A stretch of DNA of 64,000 nt from Burkholderia mayonis (GTDB lineage: Bacteria; Pseudomonadota; Gammaproteobacteria; Burkholderiales; Burkholderiaceae). Under the pieces are notes generated by a model that saw only the letters and a program-made list of their open reading frames with translations, searched no databases and was not told where the DNA came from. The stretch is taken from NCBI RefSeq assembly GCF_001523745.2, contig NZ_CP013386.1, positions 3,286,001 to 3,350,000 on the forward strand, read 5' to 3'. Made by a program: the position numbers and the translations under genes. This document shows, piece by piece, positions 26,398-36,065 of the stretch (within the stretch, counting starts at the first letter, position 1; each line of letters opens with the position of its first letter).

Positions 26398-28913
26398 AAT
26401 CCGCGCCGGATCGCGCGGCGCTCAGCGCCGCCCAATGGACGTTGATCGCGACGCCCGCGGGCGCGATCGCGCGACCGAGCGAGCTCTGCGAAACCGGCTG
26501 GTGCGCCGCGCCCGTGCCCGGCACCGTCGCGCAGGCGCTCGCCGCCGCGCGGCGCTTCGATCCCGCGCATCCGTATCCGCTCGGCGACAGCGACTATTGG
26601 TATCGAACGACCTTGCACGGCGCGGGACCGCGCATCGTCCGACTGAACGGTCTCGCGACGATCGCCGAGGTCTGGCTCGACGATACGCTGCTGCTCTGCT
26701 CGGACAATATGTACATCGCGCACGATGTCGCCGTGACGCTCAGCGGCGCGAACCGCTTCTCCGTCTGCTTCCGCTCGCTCGACCGGCATCTCGCCGCGCA
26801 CCCGCCGCGCGGCCGTGCACGCTGGCGCACGCGTCTCGTCGACACGCCCGCGCTGCGCGGCGTGCGCGCGACGTTCCTCGGCCGGATGCCCGGCTGGTTT
26901 CCGGCGATCGAGCCGATCGGTCCGTGGCGCGCCATCGAAATCGCGAATCCGGCCGGCGCGCCGACGATCTTGCGCGACACGCTGCGCGCGACGTTCGACG
27001 GCCGCGACGGCATCCTCGACGCGACGCTCGAATTCGCCGCGCCGCTCGCGAACGCGGCGCACGCGCAACTCGTCTGCGGCGCGCACGCGGCGGCGCTCGA
27101 GACAACCGGTCCGCACACCGCGCGCGCGACGCTGAGGATTCCGAATGTCACGCCGTGGTGGCCGCACACGCACGGCGAGCCGGCGCTGTACGACATCGGC
27201 GTCGAAATCGGCGGCGCGACGATTCCGCTCGCCAAAACCGGCTTTCGCATGCTCGCCGTCGAACGCGGCGCCGATGGCCGAGGCTTCGCGCTGTCGGTCA
27301 ACGGCACGCCGATCTTCGCGCGCGGCGCGTGCTGGACGAGCGCAGACCCGGCCGGCCTGCAGGCCGATCCCGCTGCATACCGCCGCGCACTCACGCTCGC
27401 GCGCGACGCCGGCTGCAACATGATCCGCGTCGGCGGCACGATGATCTACGAAGCCGACGCGTTCTACGCGCTGTGCGACGAACTGGGCCTGCTCGTCTGG
27501 CAGGACTTCATGCTCGCGAACTTCGACTATCCGTCGGCTGACCCGCGCTTCACCGAGTCGCTGAAGCGCGAAGCCGAACAGTTTCTCGATCGGCATGCCG
27601 CGCGGCCGTCGATCGCCGTGCTGTGCGGCGGCAGCGAAATCGCGCAGCAAGCGGCGATGGTCGGGCTCGCGCCAGACGAGCGTCGCACGCCGCTCACCGA
27701 GCAGTTGCTCGCCGAGCTCTGCGTCGAGCATCGGCCCGATGCGATCTACATCGCCGATTCGCCGCACGGCGGCGTATTGCCGTTCGCGCCGCGCGAAGGC
27801 GTCACGCATTACTACGGCGTCGGCGCGTATCTGCGGCCGCCCGAAGACGCGCGCCGCGCCGGCGTACGCTTTGCGAGCGAGTGCCTCGCGTTCGCGAATG
27901 TGCCGTGCGACGCGACGCTCGCATCGATCGGCTCGCCCGCCGCGCACGAGCCGAACTGGAAACGCGCAGTGCCGCGCGATCCGGGCGCACCGTGGGACTT
28001 CGACGACGTGCGCGACCATTACCTGCGCACACTATACGGCGTCGAGCCCGCGCGTTTGCGCGGCAGCGACCCCGCGCGCTATCTGACGCTGTCGCGCGCG
28101 ATCGCCGCCGATCTCGTCGCCGAGACGCTGTCCGAATGGCGGCGCGTCGGTTCATCGTGCGCGGGCGCGCTCGTCTGGCAGTTCCAGGACGTGATGCCGG
28201 GCGCCGGCTGGGGCCTCGTCGACGCGCATGGCCGGCCGAAATCCGCCTGGCATGCGCTCAAGCGCGTGTCGCAACCACGGCAGATCCTGCTGACCGACGA
28301 GGGGCTCAACGGTCTCGACGTGCACGCGCTCAACGACACGCCCACGCCGCTCGACGCTCGCGTCGAGCTCGTCGCGTTGCGTGACGGCAGGACGCCTCTC
28401 GTGCGCGTGGACCATGCGTTGCGCATCGACGCCCACGCCGGCGTATGCATGAACGCCGCCGATCTGCTCGGACGATTCTTCGACTTCACGTACGCGTATC
28501 GCTTCGGCCCGCGCGAGCACGACGTCGTGCTCGCATCGCTGTATGCGGCCGACGGCGCGCTGCTGTCGCAGGCCTTCCACTTCCCGGAACGTACCGCGCC
28601 GACCGTGTTCGAGCGCGGCGATATCGGCCTCGAAGCGAGCGCCGCGTATCGCGACGGCCGCTGGCACGTCGACGTGCAGACGCGCACGTTCGCGCGCTAC
28701 GTGCACGTCGTCGCGCCCGGCCTGCTGCCGGACCTCGACTGGTTTCATCTCGCGCCCGGCGCCGCCGCGCGAATCGAGCTCTCTGCCGACCCTCGTTTCC
28801 CCGCTTCCGACGACAACCCGCCCGACGCGCCCGCAGCTCGCCCTGCGCCGCCCGCGATCGAGGTGCGCGCACTGAATTCCAACAAGACCGTTCGCTCGAG
28901 GATAGAAAATTGA
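26394..28913 (+). CDS. Glycoside hydrolase family 2 protein (beta-mannosidase-like)
   Basis: 839 residues: N-terminal jelly roll (DSDYWYRTTLHG, VWLDDTLLLCSDNMY), immunoglobulin-like domain, TIM barrel from about residue 300 (MIRVGGTMIYEADAFYALCD, LVWQDFMLANFDYP) and a beta-rich C-terminus. The acid/base is E415 in LCGGSE and the nucleophile E496 in RFASECLAF, so the retaining machinery is intact. No signal peptide is seen, implying a cytosolic enzyme. It may trim a mannose-containing intermediate, hydrolyse faulty glycan, or work in the glycosynthetic direction; ManC in the locus suggests GDP-mannose is a building block. Overlaps both neighbours by four bases. Confidence 0.87.
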   Translation: MKSAPDRAALSAAQWTLIATPAGAIARPSELCETGWCAAPVPGTVAQALAAARRFDPAHPYPLGDSDYWYRTTLHGAGPRIVRLNGLATIAEVWLDDTLLLCSDNMYIAHDVAVTLSGANRFSVCFRSLDRHLAAHPPRGRARWRTRLVDTPALRGVRATFLGRMPGWFPAIEPIGPWRAIEIANPAGAPTILRDTLRATFDGRDGILDATLEFAAPLANAAHAQLVCGAHAAALETTGPHTARATLRIPNVTPWWPHTHGEPALYDIGVEIGGATIPLAKTGFRMLAVERGADGRGFALSVNGTPIFARGACWTSADPAGLQADPAAYRRALTLARDAGCNMIRVGGTMIYEADAFYALCDELGLLVWQDFMLANFDYPSADPRFTESLKREAEQFLDRHAARPSIAVLCGGSEIAQQAAMVGLAPDERRTPLTEQLLAELCVEHRPDAIYIADSPHGGVLPFAPREGVTHYYGVGAYLRPPEDARRAGVRFASECLAFANVPCDATLASIGSPAAHEPNWKRAVPRDPGAPWDFDDVRDHYLRTLYGVEPARLRGSDPARYLTLSRAIAADLVAETLSEWRRVGSSCAGALVWQFQDVMPGAGWGLVDAHGRPKSAWHALKRVSQPRQILLTDEGLNGLDVHALNDTPTPLDARVELVALRDGRTPLVRVDHALRIDAHAGVCMNAADLLGRFFDFTYAYRFGPREHDVVLASLYAADGALLSQAFHFPERTAPTVFERGDIGLEASAAYRDGRWHVDVQTRTFARYVHVVAPGLLPDLDWFHLAPGAAARIELSADPRFPASDDNPPDAPAARPAPPAIEVRALNSNKTVRSRIEN

Positions 28914-30862
28914 GACCAGTTCGATTCGACGATTGCTTAGGATGGCTGCATGAGGGACGCACGCGACGCGGCGCTGTCATTTGCGAAGCGCTCGGACACG
29001 AGGCGTTGTGGACGCACAAGGTGGTTCGCGCGCTCGCCGAGCGTCTCGCCGACGACGGCATGTGGGTGCTGCGCTTTCATTACCCGTCCGCGGGCGACTC
29101 GGCGGGCGACGATCTCGCGCCGGGGCGGCTGCCTGCGAGCGTCGCGAGCGTGCGGCGCGCGCTCGCCGTGCTGCGCGACAGCGCGCCCGTCGACGACGTC
29201 ACGCTCGTCGGCCTGCGCGCGGGCGCCGCGTTCGCGATGCTCGCGCTCGCGGGCAACGACACGCCGGCCGTCGATGCGTTCGTCGCGCTCGCGCCTGTCG
29301 TGCGCGGCCGCGCCTATCTGCGCGAACTCTCGGTCGTGCAGAAGCGCTGGCTCGACACGACGCCGCCCGCGATCCGCGAGCAGCATCACGAGGAAGCGTG
29401 GCTCAACATCCTCGGCCACCGCTACCCGGCCGATTTCGTCGCCGATCTGAAGCAGGTCGATCTGAACGACGCGGTCGCGGCGACGATCGCGCCGCCGCGC
29501 GCCGCGCTGCTCGTCGATACCGGCTACGGCGACGGCCCCGCGCTGCGCGCCGCGCTCGTCGCGCGCGGCGTGTCGACGGACGTCGAGCCTTTCCCGGAAT
29601 GGCCGAACGCGCTGCAGGAAGGCGCGCGCTCGCGCGTGCCGCTCGCGGCGCTCGAATCGATCGCGCGCTGGATCGGGCGCGGCGAACGTTCGGCGGAATC
29701 GGAGTCGGCTGAGGCCGCCCGCGACGATCTCATGACCGCCGCACCGGCATCGAATGAGGCGATCGCGATTGCATCGCGCATCGCCGAGACGGCCAACGCA
29801 GCGAACGCTTCAAATGCAACGCGCGCCGCACATGATGCGAAAGCCTCTTCGCCGATCACGTTCGCATTCGACGGCGTCGCCGAAACGCTCGTCTACATCG
29901 GCGCAAAGCGGCTCGTCGGCACGCTGTGCGAACCCATCGCGCCTGCGCACGCCGGCACGCCGTGCCTGCTGATCGCGAGCACCGCGGCGAATCCGCGAAG
30001 CGCGGACGGCCGCATCGGCGTACGACTCGCGCGCACGCTCGCGCAACGCGGCATCGCATCGCTGCGGGTCGACATCGAAGGCATCGGCGACAGCGGCGCG
30101 CGCGCGCCGGACGATCAATCAGTGGTGCTGTATTCCGATCCGGCGATCGCGGACGTCGTCACGGCCGCCGACTGGCTCGGCGCGCGCTGCCGACGGCCGG
30201 TCGTCGCGTTCGGCGTGTGCTCGGGCGCGTTCGCCGCGCTGCATGCGACCGCGCATGCGCACGCGACCGTCGGCGTGATTGCAGTCAATCTGCCGCGCTT
30301 CATCTGGCCGCGCGGGCTCACGATCGCCGAAGCACGCAAGCAGCAGACGAACTCCGCGCGCGGCTATTTCGCATCGATGCGCGACTGGGACAAATGGCGC
30401 CGGCTGCTGCGCGAAGGCCGCGACCTGCGCCCCGTGCTGAGCGCGCTGCGTCGCCACGTCACCGCGCGCCTGAGCGAGCCGGCGGGACGCCTCGCCGAAC
30501 GGCTCGGCCGGCCACCGAAACGCGACACGCCGCGCGGTCTGATCAAGGCGCTCACCGACCGAAATGTCCGCACGATGCTCGTCTACGGCGAATTCGACCC
30601 CGGCGTCGACGAGCTGAGCCGCTACTTCGGCTCGCCGCGCCGTGCGTTCAAGCGCTCGCCGCTCGTGAGCGTCGAGATGATCCGCCTGCTCGATCATTCG
30701 GTGTACGGCACGTCGGCGGCAGAGATGGTCATCGCGCTCTGCATCGACACGTTGACGGCCTGGGGCGACAAGACACGCGGACTGCAGCCGCGAATCCGGC
30801 CGACCGACAGGCGGCACGGCGCGCCGCACGCGGCTTCCGCCGATGCGGCCGCGTCGTCCTGA
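28910..30862 (+). CDS. Tandem alpha/beta-hydrolase fusion with substituted nucleophiles
   Basis: 650 residues from a TTG at 28910 that overlaps the GH2 stop and has GAGG at 28899-28902. Two alpha/beta-hydrolase domains (about 1-265 and 325-620) are joined by an Ala/Asn-rich linker. Both resemble the hydrolases associated with exosortase/polysaccharide loci. The first has GLRAG at the nucleophile elbow, with R103 where Ser is expected, so it may be non-catalytic. The second has GVCSG, placing C437 at the nucleophile position. A cysteine-nucleophile domain suits thioesterase or acyl transfer from the carrier protein. An Arg/Pro-rich tail ends the protein. Confidence 0.82.
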   Translation: MRPVRFDDCLGWLHEGRTRRGAVICEALGHEALWTHKVVRALAERLADDGMWVLRFHYPSAGDSAGDDLAPGRLPASVASVRRALAVLRDSAPVDDVTLVGLRAGAAFAMLALAGNDTPAVDAFVALAPVVRGRAYLRELSVVQKRWLDTTPPAIREQHHEEAWLNILGHRYPADFVADLKQVDLNDAVAATIAPPRAALLVDTGYGDGPALRAALVARGVSTDVEPFPEWPNALQEGARSRVPLAALESIARWIGRGERSAESESAEAARDDLMTAAPASNEAIAIASRIAETANAANASNATRAAHDAKASSPITFAFDGVAETLVYIGAKRLVGTLCEPIAPAHAGTPCLLIASTAANPRSADGRIGVRLARTLAQRGIASLRVDIEGIGDSGARAPDDQSVVLYSDPAIADVVTAADWLGARCRRPVVAFGVCSGAFAALHATAHAHATVGVIAVNLPRFIWPRGLTIAEARKQQTNSARGYFASMRDWDKWRRLLREGRDLRPVLSALRRHVTARLSEPAGRLAERLGRPPKRDTPRGLIKALTDRNVRTMLVYGEFDPGVDELSRYFGSPRRAFKRSPLVSVEMIRLLDHSVYGTSAAEMVIALCIDTLTAWGDKTRGLQPRIRPTDRRHGAPHAASADAAASS

Positions 30863-30922
30863 CGGCGACGACGCTCGCGCGGGCGCGCCGCTTTCGCATC
30901 GGCGCACCGGCGCACCGGCGCA

Positions 30923-32308
<1,386 letters not shown>

Positions 32309-33046
32309 TGGTGCCTCCGATAATGAACTGACTGTGTGACTCGACGAATCCATGTGTGGGCAAAAGCCGACAATCGTCCGCCTGCCGGCAACGCCGTGCG
32401 AGATGGGAGCGTGTCGCACCCCGCCCGTACACGATGCCGGGACGCGCCCGCTCGTATCGTTCGGGAGCGCGCGTCAGATGCCTCTTTGGTCTCTGATTGA
32501 AGGTTAGATTTCGCAAAGAAAGCGGCGACGTATCGTTTCGGCCGCGTTTTTCACGTGCGGCGCGCCGCAGGATCCGCAGGCGGCCTTGGACAAGGGACGC
32601 AAGGTCCGCTCCGAAAGCCGCGACACGCGCCGAATCGCCCGCGTGGCCGGGCTTGTTGAACTCGTCCGGAAAGATCGTGCGGCACACCGCGCAATCCTCA
32701 TCACCTCGCTCTCTCAAGATGGCTTTACTACGTCATGCTCATGAAGCCGACTGTCGAAGTTACTCTACCATTCGCACTCTTTTACGATCGAATTCCCAAC
32801 CTTGATTTGACCATCGTTGACCATCTATTGGGCAATTGCCACGGCCGGAATCGGACACTTTCGCCACGGCATACCCATTGTGGCGCAGCGGCGCCGTAAT
32901 GTTTGTGTATGAATGAAACAAATCCTTCCGGATCGATCGATGTCTGCCCGGTTTTTATTGAGATAAGACATTTGCGTTATTCCGTTGAGTCGTTTCATTG
33001 AATGTCTGCGTGGCTTCTCTGCGTTGCTTGAATATGGCTCGCGCGT
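32309..33046. other. Non-coding spacer upstream of the sigma-54 activator
   Basis: 738 bases between the activator start and the end of the PAP2 gene. Its right half (about 32.75-33.0 kb) is AT-rich like the other regulatory spacer of this locus. No convincing gene or GG-N10-GC promoter was found. Confidence 0.45.
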
Positions 33047-33748
33047 TCAGCGCGTATCGTCGAGCCAGACGCGGCTCCATTCGGCGAATTTCGGCGCGGC
33101 GTGCGAAATCCATGCGCTCACAGGCGCGCTTCGTCCGTAACACGACAAGGCGATCGTGCAAGCCGCCGCGACGAACGCGATCGTCGATCGCGAAACGCCC
33201 GCTGCACGTCGTGCGGCGACGGCGTCGACGTACGCGTGCGTGTTGCGATCCGCACGCGTCGACGTCGAACGAACCGCGCCTGCATGCGCGTCGCCGGCAC
33301 GCGCACCGGCGCGACGCAGGCGACGCGCCGTCGACATCGCGACGCCCGCGCCAAGCAGCCAGCCGGATGCGATTTCGGACCATGAATGAAAGCCGAGCAG
33401 CACGCGCGAAATGCCGATCGCGAGTGCGAATGCAAGACCCGCCGCCACTGCACGCCGTACGTGGGCGTCGCGCACGCTGATCGCCGCGACGAGCGGGTAC
33501 ACGGCCGCGCCGAGCATCGTGTGGCCGCTCATGCCGGTGAATCGCCAAGCGGCGATGCCGATTCCCCAGCCTGCGTAGATGAATTTCGTCGACGCGACCA
33601 AGCCGACCGCGCACGCGAAACCGATCGCCCAATATAGCGCTGCGCGACGGCGTCCGGTCGCCGCGAGCCAGCTCGACACCGCGACGGCGAGCGGCGCGGT
33701 AAGAAACGGGTCGCCGAAATTGGTCAACAGAACGAGTAATCGCATCAC
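33047..33748 (-). CDS. PAP2-family membrane phosphatase
   Basis: 233 residues with several hydrophobic helices. PAP2 motif 2 appears as TGMSGHTML (Met for the usual Pro/Ser) and motif 3 as SRVLLGFHSWSE (catalytic His, Glu for Asp). Motif 1 is weak. PAP2 enzymes in polysaccharide loci dephosphorylate undecaprenyl pyrophosphate or lipid-linked sugar phosphates. The C-terminal 90 residues are Arg/Ala-rich and poorly conserved-looking. It follows the glycosyltransferase gene by 24 bases on the same strand. Confidence 0.8.
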   Translation of the reverse strand: MMRLLVLLTNFGDPFLTAPLAVAVSSWLAATGRRRAALYWAIGFACAVGLVASTKFIYAGWGIGIAAWRFTGMSGHTMLGAAVYPLVAAISVRDAHVRRAVAAGLAFALAIGISRVLLGFHSWSEIASGWLLGAGVAMSTARRLRRAGARAGDAHAGAVRSTSTRADRNTHAYVDAVAARRAAGVSRSTIAFVAAACTIALSCYGRSAPVSAWISHAAPKFAEWSRVWLDDTR

Positions 33749-33772
33749 GTCAGATAGAAGAAGCGTCCGCGC

Positions 33773-35059
33773 TCAAGTGCGCGCGAGCGTTTCGTTCCGG
33801 GAGGCGTCGTGCAGCGACGTCGTCGCATCGCATTCGACGGGCGCGGTGCCCGCCGGGAACAGCGATGCAAGCGGCTCGGCTTGCGTCGTGGAAACGATCG
33901 ACGCGCCCGGCGCCGGCGCGGCGCCCGACGACTCGCCCAATTCCGCTTGCAAGACCGCATAGCCTTCGAGCACGAAACGCGAGAATGCCGAGCGGAACCG
34001 CGCGGCGCTGAAACGCTCCGCATTCGCGCGACAAGCGTGCGGATCGAACGCGCCCGCCGGCATCGCCTCGAACCGGTCGATCGTATCGATCAGCGCGTCG
34101 CACGTCTGCTTCGCATAGAAAAGACCTGTCGGCGCCGTGCCCGTCGCGCGCACCGATTCGCAGACGCCGCCCTTGCCATACGCGATCACGGGCGTCCCGC
34201 ACGCCTGCGCTTCGACGGGCGAAATGCCGAAATCCTCTTCCGCCGCGAACACGAACGCCTTCGCGCGCTGCAGATGATCGTGCAGCACGTCGAACGGCTG
34301 GTAGCCCAGCAGCATGACGTTCGGGCCCGCGAGCGCGCGGATCTTGCCGGCCTCCGGCCCGTCGCCGATCACGACGAGCCGGCGCGACGGCATGTGCGAA
34401 AACGCTTCGACGATCAGATCGATCCGCTTGTACGGCACGAGGCGCGACGCGGTCAGATAGAAGTCGTCCTTCGCGTCGCGCAGCGCGAGATGATCGACGT
34501 CGACGGGCGGATAGATGACCGTCGCGTCGCGTCGATACGTCTTACGAATGCGGCGCGCGACGAAGCGCGAATTCGCCGCGAGCAGATCGACGCCGTTCGC
34601 CGAGCGTGCATCCCAATTGCGGATGTAATGCAGCAGCGAGCGCGCGAGCGCCGACTTCAAGCCGCGCGCGAGTCCTGCTTCGTTCAGGTACTGGTGCTGC
34701 AGATCCCATGCATAGCGGATGGGCGAATGCACGTAGCTCGCGTGCAACTGATCCGGCCCGTTCAACACGCCCTTCGCGACCGCATACGAGCTCGACAGGA
34801 TCAAGTCGTAGCCGGACAGGTCGAATTGCTCGATCGCGAGCGGAAACAGCGGCAGGTAGCTGCGGTATTTGCTGCGCGCGAACGGCAGCTTCTGGACGAA
34901 CGACGTGTGCACCGGCCGGCCACGCAGGCACGAGCGGTCGTCGAGAAAATCGACGAGGCTGTAGATGTCGGCTTGCGGAAAGCAGTCGATCATCTGCGCG
35001 AGCACACGCTCCGCGCCGCCATGCACCACCAGCCAGTCGTGAACGATTGCTACCTTCAA
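33773..35059 (-). CDS. GT4-type glycosyltransferase (WbaZ-like)
   Basis: 428 residues, GT-B fold. N-terminal MKVAIVHDWLVVHGGAERVL and SYVHSPIRYAWDLQHQYLNE are typical of WbaZ-type mannosyltransferases; the donor-binding half has TASRLVPYKRIDLIVEAF and the E-x7-E motif in EEDFGISPVEAQACGTPVIA. Probably transfers mannose from the GDP-mannose made by the nearby ManC. Divergent from the GNAT/manC operon across a 373-base spacer. Confidence 0.92.
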   Translation of the reverse strand: MKVAIVHDWLVVHGGAERVLAQMIDCFPQADIYSLVDFLDDRSCLRGRPVHTSFVQKLPFARSKYRSYLPLFPLAIEQFDLSGYDLILSSSYAVAKGVLNGPDQLHASYVHSPIRYAWDLQHQYLNEAGLARGLKSALARSLLHYIRNWDARSANGVDLLAANSRFVARRIRKTYRRDATVIYPPVDVDHLALRDAKDDFYLTASRLVPYKRIDLIVEAFSHMPSRRLVVIGDGPEAGKIRALAGPNVMLLGYQPFDVLHDHLQRAKAFVFAAEEDFGISPVEAQACGTPVIAYGKGGVCESVRATGTAPTGLFYAKQTCDALIDTIDRFEAMPAGAFDPHACRANAERFSAARFRSAFSRFVLEGYAVLQAELGESSGAAPAPGASIVSTTQAEPLASLFPAGTAPVECDATTSLHDASRNETLART

Positions 35060-35432
35060 GCGGGAAGTCCTTTTGATGTGCGCATTGGCGCGTCGAATCG
35101 AACGCAGGGTGCGTCGTCAGCGAACGGCGCGGCGGGCACGGTGTCGCGTCGTCATCGCATGACGGCCATTATCCGAACAAGCGCGGACGCCCTATGTGCG
35201 GAAGCGCACAGTACGCAAGGATCGGCGCAGCGACTCGCGTGCGCTGCGCACACCGGCATGCAGCACGACGCGTCCCGCTCGTCACGAGCACGGTACGCTT
35301 TCGAACAGAACGGCACGAGGTCCGCCCGTATCTTGGCGACCATAGGCCGCATCGGGAACATCTCATGTCGCGGCGCACAAAACCCCGCGCCGCACGACGC
35401 GGCACGCGGCCCAGAAACGAGGACTCTCCATC
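35060..35432. promoter_or_regulatory. Divergent promoter region between GT4 and the GNAT/manC operon
   Basis: 373 bases without a gene; must carry promoters for both directions. A weak GG-N10-GC match exists at 35311-35325 (CGGCAC-N5-CCGC) but only half of the -12 consensus is present. Confidence 0.4.
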
Positions 35433-36065
35433 ATGGACTGGACATGCTGCGAATTCAGGCATCTGAATTCGAACGAGCTTTACATGATCCTTCGCGCACG
35501 CAACGCGGTCCTGGTCGTCGAGGATGCGCACACGTATCTCGACATCGACGGCAAGGACGAATTCGCGATCCACGTGTTCGCAACCGACAAGCGCGGCGAA
35601 CGGCCGTCGATCGCCGCGTATGCGCGTCTTATGCCGGGTGACGACATCGATCCCGAAACGACGATCGACAAGATCCTGACGAGCGCCGCGCATCGCGAAG
35701 ACGGGACGATAGACGCGCTGATCGAACACGTGCTGGCCGCCGCGCACGCGCGCTGGCCGGACGCGCCGGTGCGCGTTCAGGCGCCCGCGCATCGCGAAGA
35801 CTTCTACAACCGCTTCGGTTTCCGCAAGGTCGACGGACCGTATCTCGAGCATGGCGCGCCGTACGTCGGCATGCTGCGCGCGGCGAGCAGCCCGTCGAAG
35901 GCCGTGCGCAACCTGCTCGATCTCGTCGGCGCCGCGACGACCGCGAGCGCCGTCGCGACATCGGCGCCGCGCGCGAAGCGCAAGGCCGATGCCGAATCCA
36001 CCGCCGACGGCGAGCGCTATGCGTTCGCCACCCGACTTCCGGCCGATTCCGGGATGAACCGATGA
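35433..36065 (+). CDS. ElaA-like GNAT family N-acetyltransferase
   Basis: 210 residues. The N-terminal 150 match the ElaA type (LNSNELYMILRARNAVLVVE, DAHTYLDIDGKDE, REDFYNRFGFRKVDGPYLE). The acetyl-CoA loop region around IAAYARLMPG and VRVQAPAHREDFYNRFGF is present. The last 50 residues are an Ala/Lys-rich tail not typical of ElaA. It overlaps manC by ATGA, so it belongs to the sugar-nucleotide operon and might acetylate a sugar or aminoacyl product; the target is unknown. GAGGA lies upstream of the ATG. Confidence 0.85.
   Translation: MDWTCCEFRHLNSNELYMILRARNAVLVVEDAHTYLDIDGKDEFAIHVFATDKRGERPSIAAYARLMPGDDIDPETTIDKILTSAAHREDGTIDALIEHVLAAAHARWPDAPVRVQAPAHREDFYNRFGFRKVDGPYLEHGAPYVGMLRAASSPSKAVRNLLDLVGAATTASAVATSAPRAKRKADAESTADGERYAFATRLPADSGMNR

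Noticed and set aside
35311..35325. Possible sigma-54 promoter for the GNAT/manC operon
   Set aside because: The -12 element (CCGC) matches only half of the consensus, and many GG-N10-GC pairs arise by chance in DNA this rich in GC.
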